From Methanosphaerula subterraneus (GTDB lineage: Archaea; Halobacteriota; Methanomicrobia; Methanomicrobiales; Methanospirillaceae): a stretch of 64,000 nt of DNA. Location: contig NZ_CP170508.1 in assembly GCF_052055875.1 (NCBI RefSeq), positions 992,001-1,056,000 of the forward strand, written 5' to 3'. The notes under the pieces are model-generated. The model searched no databases. It saw only the letters and a program-made list of their open reading frames with translations, and was not told the DNA's origin. Both the position numbers and the translations under genes were made by a program. Position 1 is the first letter of the stretch. The number at the start of each line of letters is the position of its first letter. Positions 34,157 to 43,112 of the stretch are shown piece after piece.

Positions 34157-34933
34157 ATGAAACATAAATTTTTATTTCTGATCGGTCTTCTCGTGGTTCT
34201 GGGAGCCACGGCGATGATCTCGACCGCAGCGACCACATCGTCAGGTGTACCCCAGACCGATCAGTCAACCGATCGGCTGATCCACACGCAGGCGACCGGG
34301 GAAGTACAGACGGCCCCGGACCGGGCTGAGATACTCTTCTCGGTTGAAACCCAGAATGCCGATGTAAAGGCGGCACAGGCAGAGAATGCACAGCGGATGA
34401 GTACCTGCACGGATGCACTGAAGAAAGCCGGCATCCCCAATGAGTCGTTGCAGACGACCGGGTACTCGATTACTCCGATCTACAGTGATCAGGCCACTTC
34501 GTCGTCGATGCCGGTCGTCACCACCGCCAACACGACGATCCAGTCGTACCGTGTCACCAACACCCTGAAGGTGAAACTGACCGATGTCAACCGGGCCGGC
34601 GAGGTGATCGACCTGACGACCGCTGCAGGGGCCAACCGTGTCGATTCACTCAGTTTCAGTTTGAGTGATGCACAGACCGCGGTCTATCGGAAGCAGGTGA
34701 TCACCGAGGCCGTCAACAAGACCCGCCCCGATGCCGAGGCAGCGGCGGCGGCGCTCGGGGTGAGTGTCGGCCAGGTGCAGGATGTATCGATCGACGGCCT
34801 CAGCACACCGGTCACCTATGCCTCGCTGGCGAAGGGTATCGCCGCAGCGCCGGCTGCGACTCCGTCGACCCCCATCACACCGGGGACCATCACAGTGACG
34901 GCTCAGGTCTCGGTCGTCTATCTGATCGCCTGA
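34157..34933 (+). CDS. SIMPL-domain (DUF541) secreted protein
   Basis: A 258-residue protein with a signal peptide or N-terminal anchor (about 1-25, KFLFLIGLLVVLGATAMIST) and a SIMPL/DUF541 domain: HTQATGEVQTAPDRAEILFS, LKKAGIPNESLQTTGYSITP, a YRVTNTLKVKL strand and the conserved TVTAQVSVVYLI end. SIMPL proteins are periplasmic or surface proteins of unknown biochemical role. ATG 34157 is chosen since it begins the signal peptide; the frame extends to 34139. A T-run follows at about 34949. Confidence 0.82.
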   Translation: MKHKFLFLIGLLVVLGATAMISTAATTSSGVPQTDQSTDRLIHTQATGEVQTAPDRAEILFSVETQNADVKAAQAENAQRMSTCTDALKKAGIPNESLQTTGYSITPIYSDQATSSSMPVVTTANTTIQSYRVTNTLKVKLTDVNRAGEVIDLTTAAGANRVDSLSFSLSDAQTAVYRKQVITEAVNKTRPDAEAAAAALGVSVGQVQDVSIDGLSTPVTYASLAKGIAAAPAATPSTPITPGTITVTAQVSVVYLIA

Positions 34934-35233
34934 TCGGACTTTCCTCCTTTTTTGTCATCTACCGGGGTGCAGCAGGATGCGTAGAATGTGCGAGGCCAGC
35001 ACGTCCCTCTGATCGTCGACACCAGCACTCGATAGTGAGATCTCACGACGTACTGGCCGCCCGTTTGTACTGGTTTTTGGTTGTGAATCAGATCAGTGGT
35101 GTTACACGGTGGTGCACGCTGGGGTCTTCACGACCGCCTCTGGCAGGTAGCGGCGGCATTTCGGCAGCGGGGATCTCCGGGCACGAACATCCCGTGTTTG
35201 GAAATTCCCATCAGAGAGGAGAGCAGCAGATAA

Positions 35234-35393
35234 TATGCAGCGTATGGCGGAATTTTCATCGCACTCGCACCGCTCTGGGGGTGGGCAGACAGATCATGTA
35301 ATACCGGATCGATGTGATATCATCGGCGCCGCAGTCGCCCTGATCGGTGTATTCATCATGAGGTACTGGCCGAGGGCCGCAGCCATTGCATGA
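35234..35393 (+). pseudogene. Decayed YnfA/UPF0060-family membrane protein
   Basis: The frame from 35234 reads YAAYGGIFIALAPLWGWA, the second half of the YnfA small membrane protein family; the next frame then reads VIPDRCDIIGAAVALIGVF (continuing IMRYWPR), its C-terminal segment, ending at TGA 35391-35393. Moving between the two requires a frameshift near 35288-35300, and in the first frame a TAA directly precedes the TAT at 35234. The 5' half (about 35080-35233) is too eroded to align. This accounts for most of the gap between the SIMPL gene and the next gene. Another intact copy elsewhere is possible. Confidence 0.72.
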
Positions 35394-35473
35394 TGATGTT
35401 CCGGGAAAGACCCGACCTGTGATAAAAGAGGATTGGGAATGCCTTTCAGAAGCTCCTATGGATAGGGGGAACG

Positions 35474-36448
35474 TTAAAAAACGGGTTCCCTGAGTGGAAT
35501 CAGGGAGAGGTAGAGGGTGATCGAATGGACCCTCGGGTCCGACCGGACATGCTCGATCGTACAGGTGATCCCGAGCCCTTCTGCCAGAATACAGGCGATG
35601 AGACTGCATATCGGGCAGGGATAGATCTTACAGCAGGCCGGGAAGTCGTCCTTGATGTCGGTGCAGATCGACATCAGCCGGAAGTTGTGCAGCTCGATCA
35701 GGATGAACCCTTCCTTTCGCACTGCATCCACGGTGTCTGCGATCTCGATCACATCCTCGCAGATCTCTTTGATCGCCACCAGCAACGCCTCCTCTTTGAC
35801 AGGGAGCCGCAGGTCGTACGATTTTCGGAGCATCTGGAGGAGCGGGTACCCGCTCGGGACCATGAACTGTCCGCGAACCTGTTCGCCATTGATGCAGGTC
35901 ACGACCGCCTTGGATGGTGCCGGCTTCTCCACCGACTCCGGGACGAACTGCATCACGCTGCCCCCCACCTTATCAGGAGGCAGGTAGTACGAGACCGCAT
36001 CCTCGCGAATCCGCCTGCAGTCGTGCTCGTCTGAAACGGCCAGTGCTTTCTGCATCATCTCCGAGGATATCCCCTGCGAGTTGTTCAGCACGATCGCTCC
36101 GGCGAAGACCGAGACGACCCCGAGCAGCGAGGTGGCGATGATCAGCACCTGCTCGAGCGGGATGTACGACCCTATCAGCGGGATGCTGATCCCGGGAAGG
36201 CCGGTGATGAACTGCTCGAAGAAGAGCGCGATGAAGAGGAACGCCCCGAAAAACCGGACCAGCATCAGTTTTTTGGCATATTTTGGTTTCGAGTAGATCG
36301 GCGTGATCAGGATCGCCACCACCATCAGCCCGAGCAGCCCGAGGACGAAATAGATCTCTGAATTGACATTGCCTGAGATGATCATCAGCACAATGACAAG
36401 GAGCAGCCAGCCAAGGAGCCCGCTGACTGCGAGGAATCGTTTCTTCAT
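35474..36448 (-). CDS. Membrane protein with cytoplasmic Cys-rich C-terminal domain
   Basis: A 324-residue protein of no recognised family. About four hydrophobic segments (roughly 5-25, 33-53, 64-83, 99-120) are followed by ~200 soluble residues that end in a cysteine-rich stretch, ACCKIYPCPICSLIACILAE, and LGITC. The arrangement suggests a membrane-anchored domain binding a metal or cluster, possibly a redox or signalling device, but no cofactor motif is complete. It is downstream of, and in the same direction as, the PAS-HTH regulator with an 81-bp gap, so it could be its target. Confidence 0.7.
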   Translation of the reverse strand: MKKRFLAVSGLLGWLLLVIVLMIISGNVNSEIYFVLGLLGLMVVAILITPIYSKPKYAKKLMLVRFFGAFLFIALFFEQFITGLPGISIPLIGSYIPLEQVLIIATSLLGVVSVFAGAIVLNNSQGISSEMMQKALAVSDEHDCRRIREDAVSYYLPPDKVGGSVMQFVPESVEKPAPSKAVVTCINGEQVRGQFMVPSGYPLLQMLRKSYDLRLPVKEEALLVAIKEICEDVIEIADTVDAVRKEGFILIELHNFRLMSICTDIKDDFPACCKIYPCPICSLIACILAEGLGITCTIEHVRSDPRVHSITLYLSLIPLREPVF

Positions 36449-36529
36449 TTTGAGTACTTATAATCCGATCCCTGGAGGTATAATAATATCGAACAGGAAA
36501 AAGAGAGGGTGGAACGGTGGAAACTGCCG

Positions 36530-37876
36530 TTAAACCCAGAGGAGTTTCCCCTGGATTCCGATGACCGTGGTGCCTGACATCACCGGCACCAGGTTGATCA
36601 TCACCGGAACCACAGAACCGTCCTTTCTGATCAACTGCAGTTCAATCCCTTCGATCTCCTCGCCTGCATGCATCAGCCTGAAGAATTCTGAAGAGAGTGG
36701 GATCTCTGCATCCCGGATCTGGTCGCTGAGCGGTCGTCCTCTGACCTCTGCAGCCGAAAAAGAGGTGATCCGCTCGAACGAAGGGGAGACCTGTGTGATC
36801 CTCCCCTCCGGGTCGAGTCCAAAGAGCAGGTCCAGCGACCGTTCGGGTATTTCTCTGAACCGCTGCAACCGCTGCATACTGTTGAAGACCACCTCGTCGA
36901 CCCTCTTCTGTTCGGCGAGCGCCTCCTCGACCCTCCTCCTTTCGGAGATATCCTCATAGGTGATGTAGTGGTTCTGGTCCGAGAGTCTGACTGTCCGGAA
37001 GATCACCTCCTTCACCTCTCCGGACCTGGTGGTGACCCTGAAGAGCCGTGGACTGACCGGCCTCTCTCCGGCCTGTTCGATGTCGGTGATCCAGGCATGG
37101 ATCACCTGCTTCCTATAGGTCTCGTCAGGGTACGCAGCATTGAACCAGTCCCTGCCACAGGTGATCTCCTCCTTTGTATAACCAAAGACCTCGGTGAACC
37201 TGCTGTTGATGTACAGGTACATTCCCTGCGGGTCGATGATCGAGATCGGGTACGGCGAGACCTCGACCACCTCCCGGAACCGCTGTTCACTCTCCTTCAG
37301 AGCGATCTCAGCCCGCTTCTGGCTGGTCACCTCCTCGAGGATGATGGTGACCCCCGGGGTACCGTCGTCGAAGACCGTCGATATCAGTTTCACGCGAAAG
37401 AAAAGGTCACCGTCGGCCTGGGTATACTGGACTTCGAGCTTCACCTCTTTTTTCGTGAAGGTCTCCAGGATCTTATCAAGAATTATCTGTTCAGATACAA
37501 TCGGCATCGCCGTCTCTTCGAGTGTTCTTCCCAGGAAAAAGTCCCGGTCCTCATGGAGAAACTCAAGGAACCGATCATTGATCTGAATCACCCGGAGTCC
37601 ACTGTCCAGCACCAGGATATATTCAGCCGTATGGTTCAGCATAGCCCCGAGCGGAACCCTTTGAGAGAGAAAATAGACCTTTGCAGGGCCGAAGGTCCGC
37701 ATCTCAACCTGTCCCGATATCGAGAGGATGTCCAGATACTTGGCAACAGAGTTCCTGTTCATCTTCAGTTTGTGCGAGATGTCGGTGACTGACATCCCTT
37801 TTGGGTTGTTCTTGAGGATGCTCTTGATCTGGGAAAGGAGATCAAACGAGACAATCGTCCCCTCTTCGGATGGCAT
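36530..37876 (-). CDS. PAS-domain regulator with N-terminal helix-turn-helix
   Basis: A 448-residue protein. The first ~75 residues form a winged helix (MSVTDISHKLKMNRNSVAKY, then SGQVEMRTFGPAKVYFLS). Three PAS domains follow (about 78-190, 205-320, 340-445), with a PAC-like FRVTTRSGEVKEV. There is no H-box or ATPase domain, so this is not a kinase but a one-component regulator sensing a small molecule, redox or light state. The class is common in Methanomicrobiales. The TATA box ACTATTTAAT (37901-37910) lies 29 bp from the ATG, suggesting a near-leaderless mRNA. Confidence 0.83.
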   Translation of the reverse strand: MPSEEGTIVSFDLLSQIKSILKNNPKGMSVTDISHKLKMNRNSVAKYLDILSISGQVEMRTFGPAKVYFLSQRVPLGAMLNHTAEYILVLDSGLRVIQINDRFLEFLHEDRDFFLGRTLEETAMPIVSEQIILDKILETFTKKEVKLEVQYTQADGDLFFRVKLISTVFDDGTPGVTIILEEVTSQKRAEIALKESEQRFREVVEVSPYPISIIDPQGMYLYINSRFTEVFGYTKEEITCGRDWFNAAYPDETYRKQVIHAWITDIEQAGERPVSPRLFRVTTRSGEVKEVIFRTVRLSDQNHYITYEDISERRRVEEALAEQKRVDEVVFNSMQRLQRFREIPERSLDLLFGLDPEGRITQVSPSFERITSFSAAEVRGRPLSDQIRDAEIPLSSEFFRLMHAGEEIEGIELQLIRKDGSVVPVMINLVPVMSGTTVIGIQGKLLWV

Positions 37877-38111
37877 TGCTCTTCAAATAAACGTTCAGGT
37901 ATTAAATAGTTCTGCTCTGCACAGCAACCTGACTGTGCAGATCTGCCATTCAGAGCGGAAATATATCAAAATTCTGCCAGTTTTTTCCTTTTCCTCTGGA
38001 GTGTGAAACAACCCGGACCGACCGTCTGCCCGCCTTTGTCCCTGGTGGAGGCCCTTTCCGCTCAGGATCAACAGTTTTATTACTGGAGAAACCAAATTTT
38101 CTGGGTTCAAA

Positions 38112-38185
38112 GGGCCCGTGGTCTAGTTGGTTATGACGTCGCCCTTACACGGCGAAGATCGCCGGTTCGAGTCCGGCCGAGCCCA
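38112..38185 (+). tRNA. tRNA-Val (UAC), one acceptor mismatch
   Basis: Intronless 74-nt tRNA. The anticodon stem TCGCC pairs with GGCGA, with loop CTTACAC and anticodon UAC (Val); T arm is GCCGG-TTCGAGT-CCGGC. The acceptor is 5'-GGGCCCG against 3' strand CGAGCCC; positions 5 and 68 oppose C to A, so one pair is broken, where other archaeal tRNA-Val genes have C-G. The discriminator is A. The rest of the fold is normal, so it is called functional, with the mismatch flagged. Confidence 0.9.
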
Positions 38186-38350
38186 TCCTTTGTTCCAGAA
38201 TAAAAATTGAATGTTCTCTGTCTCTTCTGTCACGTGATACGACCCGGAGATGGATCCAGATCTTCCGGTTGACCTCACGCAGGGACCGCATTTTTCTCTG
38301 CATCGGCCCACGTTCCCCTGCAGAAGAAGAGATATGCTCGGGATGCCGGA

Positions 38351-38617
38351 TCATCCGATGATGTTCATCATCGATCGATAACCCTCGCCCGACTGGTCAT
38401 CGCACCTGACCGCGGTGACCCGCGTCAGATCCACCTCGTTTGTTGCGCGCTCGCGCATGCAGTAGGCCCGCGCCGGCGAGGTGACCCAGGAGTTCTTTTC
38501 AAGGAATGCCCGCGAATGGACACAGAACCTGCACCGGTCCAGGGTCACCTTTTCAGTATCAGTGCACTGGACCCGCTTGTTCTGCACAGGAAGTTCACGC
38601 ATCGTCTGTTCCGTCAT
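38351..38617 (-). CDS. Hypothetical cysteine-containing protein
   Basis: An 88-residue protein without a recognised family. Cysteines occur as LDRCRFCVHSRAF, AYCMRER and RCDDQSG, which could bind zinc or a cluster. Start ATG 38617 follows AGGTGA and overlaps the end of the YkgJ-type gene by 23 bp, so the pair is translationally coupled. An internal ATG at 38602 is a weaker alternative start. Function unknown. Confidence 0.68.
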   Translation of the reverse strand: MTEQTMRELPVQNKRVQCTDTEKVTLDRCRFCVHSRAFLEKNSWVTSPARAYCMRERATNEVDLTRVTAVRCDDQSGEGYRSMMNIIG

Positions 38618-39086
38618 AGATCTTCACCTGGTAGCCTGCTCTTCTGAGTATCGCTCCGGCCTGCTGCAGCCATGCCCCATCGTCCGGGGACGTGAGAGGC
38701 CGGACCTGCTGCTCCCAGCAGGCCTGGAGCTCAGGGTCAACGGTCGACAGGGACCGCCTGCCACTGACCTTCCCGATCCGTTCTCCCTGCCGGCCGGCGA
38801 TCTGCATCACGATGCACTGATATTCCCTGCACCATCGTGGACGGGTGGCGTAGACGGTGCAGGTTGCACCGCCCTCTCCCTCCACCAGGAACGGACAGAC
38901 CCCGGCCTCTGCCGGCTCGTCCTCGTCCGGCAGGAAGAAGCCCGGTTCGAGGTGGACCAGCGATCGCTCGCCGGTCAGCCGAAACCTGCAGTAGCAGTCC
39001 TTGGACCCCAGACGTCGCTCGATCTCGATCTGCGGACCGATCGCCCTGCAACAGTTTCCACACTTCGTGCAGATAAAGACCGCCAT
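38595..39086 (-). CDS. YkgJ-family cysteine-cluster protein
   Basis: A 163-residue protein of the YkgJ/Fe-S cluster-like (CxxCxxCC) family: FICTKCGNCCRAIG, then CYCRFRLTGERS, GVCPFLVEGEGGATCTVYA and RPRWCREYQC. The conserved cysteine set is thought to bind zinc or an iron-sulfur cluster; some members modify proteins, but the activity here is unknown. It is coupled to the small Cys-containing gene by a 23-bp overlap, so the two may form a complex. Confidence 0.82.
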   Translation of the reverse strand: MAVFICTKCGNCCRAIGPQIEIERRLGSKDCYCRFRLTGERSLVHLEPGFFLPDEDEPAEAGVCPFLVEGEGGATCTVYATRPRWCREYQCIVMQIAGRQGERIGKVSGRRSLSTVDPELQACWEQQVRPLTSPDDGAWLQQAGAILRRAGYQVKIYDGTDDA

Positions 39087-39221
39087 CGATCACCTGTATA
39101 TCGTTGCTCCGGTTTCAAGGCTTTGCCTGCAGCGGTATCGACTGGTCGTCGGCCGGCGCGAAAGAATGATGTACTCGATCTGCCCATAGAATCCAGTGGC
39201 CGGGTGAAGATCATCAGTGCT

Positions 39222-40124
39222 GTGATCGTTGCAGAGGATCTGCTCAAAAAGTTTGGAGACGTCGTGGCCGTGGACAGGATCTCGTTCACGGTGGATGAGG
39301 GCGAGGTCTTTGGGGTGCTCGGACCCAACGGGGCCGGGAAGACCACCACGATGCGGATGATCGAGTGCATCTCCCCCCGGTCGGGCGGGCGGCTCTCGGT
39401 CTTTGGCATGGACACGACCAGGGACCAGCGGGAGATCCGGGCAGGGCTCGGTGTCGTCCCCCAGGAGAACAACCTGGACGGTGAACTGTCGGTCTACGAC
39501 AACCTGCTGATGTACTCCCGGTTCTTCGACATCCCGAAGAGAGAAGCCGCAGAACGTGCAGAGAAACTGCTCGACTTTATGCAGTTGCAGGAGAAGCGGG
39601 ACGTGGTGATCGAGACCCTCTCAGGCGGGATGAAGCGGCGGCTGATCCTGGCCAGGGCCCTGGTCAACGAACCCAGACTGATCGTCCTGGACGAACCGAC
39701 CACCGGTCTTGACCCTCAGGCCAGGAACCTGATCTGGGAGAAACTTCGCGCCCTGCAGCACGAAGGGGTGACGATCCTCCTCTCGACCCATTACCTCGAC
39801 GAAGCCGCACGGTTCTGTGACCGGCTGATCATCATGGACCATGGGAAAATCCTGGTCGAAGGTCCGCCTGCTACGATCGTCAGCGCCTCCATGGGCAGCC
39901 ATCTGGTCGAGACCAGGGCCCTGCCGGCAGTGCTGGACTGCCTCGATCAGAACGAACTGGAGTTCGAGCGGGTCGGGGGTGAAGGAATCTTCATCTCCAC
40001 CGAAAAGCCCGACGAGGTGACCGCCCTGCTGCTGGCCGCGTGCGGCCCGCTGGAGATCGCCGTCCGGAGGCCGACCCTCGAAGATGTCTTTCTGAAACTG
40101 ACCGGCAGGGGGCTGGTGGATTGA
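39222..40124 (+). CDS. ABC-2 type exporter ATPase
   Basis: A 300-residue ABC ATPase of the daunorubicin-resistance type (DrrA-like), with Walker A GPNGAGKTTTMRMI, Q-loop VVPQENNLDGELSVYDN, signature LSGGMKRRLILARALV, Walker B LIVLDEPTTGLD and H-loop STHYLDEAARF. The C-terminal ~80 residues are the extension typical of these exporters. GTG 39222 (MIVAEDLLKKFGD) is the preferred start; GTG 39204 is an in-frame alternative, and the longer upstream frame overlaps the minus-strand YkgJ gene. Its stop overlaps the permease start (TTGA). Substrate unknown. Confidence 0.9.
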   Translation: MIVAEDLLKKFGDVVAVDRISFTVDEGEVFGVLGPNGAGKTTTMRMIECISPRSGGRLSVFGMDTTRDQREIRAGLGVVPQENNLDGELSVYDNLLMYSRFFDIPKREAAERAEKLLDFMQLQEKRDVVIETLSGGMKRRLILARALVNEPRLIVLDEPTTGLDPQARNLIWEKLRALQHEGVTILLSTHYLDEAARFCDRLIIMDHGKILVEGPPATIVSASMGSHLVETRALPAVLDCLDQNELEFERVGGEGIFISTEKPDEVTALLLAACGPLEIAVRRPTLEDVFLKLTGRGLVD

Positions 40125-40906
40125 AGGAACTGTTCACCATCCCCTCGGTCTCACACCGGGTCTGGACGGTCTGGTACAGAAACTTCCTGGTCTTCATGAA
40201 GACCTGGAAGGTGAATGTCTTCCCGCCGCTGATCGAGCCCCTGGTCTATATGGCTGCGCTCGGTTTCGGGGTCGGGAGTTATATCAGCGGCGTCGAAGGG
40301 GTCTCGTACGCTCAGTTTGTGGCCCCTGCGATCCTCGCTATCGCAATGATGAACTACTCCTTCTTCGAGTGCACGTACGGCTCGTTCGTCAGGATGTACT
40401 ATCAGAAGACCTTCGATGCGATCATCGCGACCCCGACCACCCTTGAGGAGGTGATCGTCGGGGAGATCCTCTGGGGGGCCACCAGGTCCATGATCTATGT
40501 TACCGGGATGCTGCTCGTCCTCTCGCTCCTCGGAGTGCTGGCCCTGCCGATCTCCCTGGTGCTGATCCCGTTCGCATTTCTGGCAGGGCTGCTCTTCGGG
40601 GCGATCGGGATGTGCTTCACAGCGCTCTCGCCGTCGATCGACACGCTGAACTATCCGTCGTTCCTCTTCATCACCCCGATGCTCCTCCTCGGCGGAACCT
40701 TCTTTGAACTCTCGCTCCTCCCTCTCCCCCTGCAGTACCTGGCGTACGCACTGCTGCCCCTGACCCATGTGGTGCTGATAAGCAGGAGCATTGCGCTCAA
40801 CACAGCCGGCCCGGTCCTGCTGATCAGCCTCGGCTGGATCCTGGTCGTCACGGCTCTGCTGATCGTCGTCGCAGTGAACCTGATGAAGAAGCGGTTGATC
40901 GTCTGA
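40121..40906 (+). CDS. ABC-2 type exporter permease
   Basis: A 261-residue membrane protein with six hydrophobic segments, the permease of the preceding ATPase. The N-terminal region RNFLVFMKTWKVNVFPPLIE and the C-terminal half resemble ABC2_membrane permeases such as NodJ or DrrB. TTG 40121 is the start because it overlaps the ATPase stop, is preceded by GGTGG, and removes a shadow extension. Exports an unknown compound, possibly lipid, polysaccharide or drug. Confidence 0.88.
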   Translation: MKELFTIPSVSHRVWTVWYRNFLVFMKTWKVNVFPPLIEPLVYMAALGFGVGSYISGVEGVSYAQFVAPAILAIAMMNYSFFECTYGSFVRMYYQKTFDAIIATPTTLEEVIVGEILWGATRSMIYVTGMLLVLSLLGVLALPISLVLIPFAFLAGLLFGAIGMCFTALSPSIDTLNYPSFLFITPMLLLGGTFFELSLLPLPLQYLAYALLPLTHVVLISRSIALNTAGPVLLISLGWILVVTALLIVVAVNLMKKRLIV

Positions 40907-40984
40907 CGGCCAGCGGGGGGGTCACATTTATCCCTGATCTCCTCAAACCTTCCGGCGGTGAAACGATAAAATGGAAGCGATACT

Positions 40985-41632
40985 TTGTTTATAGGTCATT
41001 TTGCAGTCGCATATCTGCTGCTCGCACTCTTTCCATCCGTCCCCCCACTGGTGCTGCTGATAGGGGTCTCCCTCCCCGACCTGCTCTGGCCAGTCCTGGT
41101 CTTCTGTGGAGTCGAGAAGGTCGAGGTCGACCCGATCTCCCCGCTTGTGAAGGACGTCTCGTTCCTGCACTACCCATACTCACACTCCCTGGTGATCGGC
41201 GGGCTGATCGCCTGCCTTTTCGGTGCGGTCGTGGCCTACCTCTTCACACCGCTGGCCGGTGCCCTCTTCGTCGCGGCCGCGATCTCGCACTGGCTGCTCG
41301 ACCTGGTCATGCACAGACCGGACCTGCCGGTGCTCGGGTTTGGGTCAGGGGATAGAAAACTCGGGTACGGGCTCTGGGATAATCAACGGGCTGCATTCGC
41401 CTTTGAATTCCTCCTCTATGTAGTGGTCACCGTACTCGCAATGCCGATCGGATTGATCGTGCCGCTGTTAATCCTTGGAACAGTCTTTCATCTCATCAAC
41501 GCGAACGCGTTCTTCGGGTTCGTTCCGAGAAGAGCGAATCACTCGCCAAAGGTCGACCCGGCGATGGCACTGATCGGGTTCACTGCATTCATCGTGCTCG
41601 CAAATACCGTGATCCTGTATGCCTGGTTCTAA
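40985..41632 (+). CDS. Membrane-bound metal-dependent hydrolase-like protein
   Basis: A 215-residue integral membrane protein with about five hydrophobic segments. Conserved histidines and aspartates, GHFAVAYLLLALFP, ISLPDLLW-like LPDLLWPVLVF, HYPYSHSLVIGGL and SHWLLDLVMHRPDLP, match the YdjM/DUF457 metal-dependent membrane hydrolase superfamily. No activity is established. The start is TTG 40985 (the nearby ATG at 40971 quickly meets a stop). The hairpin terminator at 41653-41687 follows 20 bp later. Confidence 0.72.
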   Translation: MFIGHFAVAYLLLALFPSVPPLVLLIGVSLPDLLWPVLVFCGVEKVEVDPISPLVKDVSFLHYPYSHSLVIGGLIACLFGAVVAYLFTPLAGALFVAAAISHWLLDLVMHRPDLPVLGFGSGDRKLGYGLWDNQRAAFAFEFLLYVVVTVLAMPIGLIVPLLILGTVFHLINANAFFGFVPRRANHSPKVDPAMALIGFTAFIVLANTVILYAWF

Positions 41633-41652
41633 GTTTTTAAAAATTGGTGTCT

Positions 41653-41687
41653 GGGTGCTCTGCACAGGGCACGGCACCCGTTTTTTT
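41653..41687 (+). terminator. Intrinsic-type terminator
   Basis: GGGTGC (41653-41658) pairs with GCACCC (41674-41679), followed by G and seven T (41681-41687). It ends the plus-strand hydrolase-like gene and faces the minus-strand TPR gene. Confidence 0.65.
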
Positions 41688-41695
41688 GGATTAAC

Positions 41696-42139
41696 CTAGA
41701 GTGCCCGTCTGAAGAGACCAAAGAGGCCGAGTGCCCCAAGGACGATCAGCGGCGAAACCGGCGACTTCTTTGTCGGGGTCGCGGTCGGAACTCCCACCGA
41801 GGCCTGCGCCATCTGAGTCTTGGCTGTGTTCAGGTTGTGCTGGGCCGCCGTGTTCTGTGGATTGATTGAAAGTGCCGTCGTATAGGCATCGATCGCCTCC
41901 TGGTACTTCTTCTGATACAGAAGGGCGTTTCCTTTGAAGTAATAGATCTGGTCGTTCTTCTGGTCGGTGGCAAGCGCCTGGTCGTAAGCCTGGACAGCCT
42001 GATCATACTTTCCCTGGTCTGCAAGATCCTGCCCTTTTATAAACAGTTCTTCAGCCGTCTCTGCCATCACCGGCTGGATGACCATGCAGGTCAGGAGTCC
42101 AACCAGCACCATAATGCCGATAATTCCTTGCCTCATCAC
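41696..42139 (-). CDS. Secreted TPR protein with C-terminal anchor
   Basis: A 147-residue protein with a signal peptide (about 1-26, GIMVLVGLLTCMVIQPVMAE), about two and a half tetratricopeptide repeats (residues 27-110: GKYDQAVQAYDQALATDQKN, KYQEAIDAYTTALSINPQNT) and a Thr/Pro linker followed by a C-terminal hydrophobic stretch ending GLFGLFRRAL. The tail resembles archaeal surface-protein sorting segments (hydrophobic helix plus basic end). TPRs mediate protein contacts; a partner among the neighbouring surface proteins is plausible but unproven. Confidence 0.78.
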   Translation of the reverse strand: MMRQGIIGIMVLVGLLTCMVIQPVMAETAEELFIKGQDLADQGKYDQAVQAYDQALATDQKNDQIYYFKGNALLYQKKYQEAIDAYTTALSINPQNTAAQHNLNTAKTQMAQASVGVPTATPTKKSPVSPLIVLGALGLFGLFRRAL

Positions 42140-42184
42140 CTCAATAGCTCCCTTTTTTTCTACTTAAGGGTATGGTTCTCCCCA

Positions 42185-42940
42185 TCATTCTGCTCCTACC
42201 TCACCGCTACCCACTGGGGGGATTATCCTGTTCCCACTGATGACCGCCCCGGTCGAATGACTGAGCACGATCGCTTCCCCGTTCATGACAAACAGATTGT
42301 TTTTTATGACCGGATTATTCGAGGACTCTGCTACGACACCCCAGGTGTTCTTCGTGATCGTATTCGAATAGACCGTGGCCCCCGGTGAAGTCAGCAGTCC
42401 GATCCCTGCGGCATTCCCGGTGAGCGTGTTCCTTGTCAGGACTGCCCTGGTGGTGTCATGCAGGTCAAGCCCCATCCGAGTGTTGTTCGAGGCCGTGCAG
42501 CCGGTGATCCTGGTACCCGCTGCAAATCTGAGCGTGATCCCCTGGGTATTTTCTGTGGCCGTGCATCGTTCAATGCTGGCCCGGGTTGTAGAGATGGTGA
42601 TCCCCTGGTCCCAGTTCTTCACCTTAACATCTCTGATGGTGACCGGCCCTGACGAGAGCCCGCTGGCGACATACACCCCCGATGTTCCGGGCTGTCCGGA
42701 GCCACTGATCAGATGCCCCTGACCGTCGAAGACCACGTTCGGTGCCCTGATCTCAATGCACCTGACAGTACTGCTCGATACGATATCCCTGGTCAGGATA
42801 TAGTTCCCGGGTGCTGTGATCACCGTCGGACCGCTGATGGCGACCGGAGCCGCGGCGACCGGGAGACAGATCAATGGTCCTGCAACCAGCACACAGAGAA
42901 TGATAACCTGAATGAACCTGCCTGTTTCTCCTTTTATCAT
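42185..42940 (-). CDS. Secreted right-handed beta-helix (NosD-type) protein
   Basis: A 251-residue exported protein: signal peptide about 1-31 (FIQVIILCVLVAGPLICLPV), then a single NosD/CASH-type parallel beta-helix with short repeated turns such as NNTRMGLDLHDTTRAVLTRN and SNTITKNTWG. It lacks dockerin or anchor. The N-terminal part of the helix (FDGQGHLISGSGQPGTSGVY) resembles the helix of the two papain-like proteins at 26-31 kb, so these are a local family. GGAGG and AGGT upstream of ATG 42940; a TATA box lies at about 43055. Confidence 0.82.
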   Translation of the reverse strand: MIKGETGRFIQVIILCVLVAGPLICLPVAAAPVAISGPTVITAPGNYILTRDIVSSSTVRCIEIRAPNVVFDGQGHLISGSGQPGTSGVYVASGLSSGPVTIRDVKVKNWDQGITISTTRASIERCTATENTQGITLRFAAGTRITGCTASNNTRMGLDLHDTTRAVLTRNTLTGNAAGIGLLTSPGATVYSNTITKNTWGVVAESSNNPVIKNNLFVMNGEAIVLSHSTGAVISGNRIIPPVGSGEVGAE

Positions 42941-43112
42941 GATACCTGTACCTCCAGGGGCTGGTCAGGACGAGGATACCTGTCTCTCCAGATGGTCCCT
43001 GTCGTCTCAGGCGTTCTCTTGCCGCCTGGAGACTCAGACCGTGAATAGCAGTAGAAGTATAAATAATCACGTTTCGTTCTGGAAAAAAAGTGTTGTCTGG
43101 ACTCTGAATTGA

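Noticed and set aside
38481..39221. Upstream extension of the ABC ATPase frame
   Set aside because: It overlaps the minus-strand YkgJ-type and small cysteine genes and lacks ABC homology.
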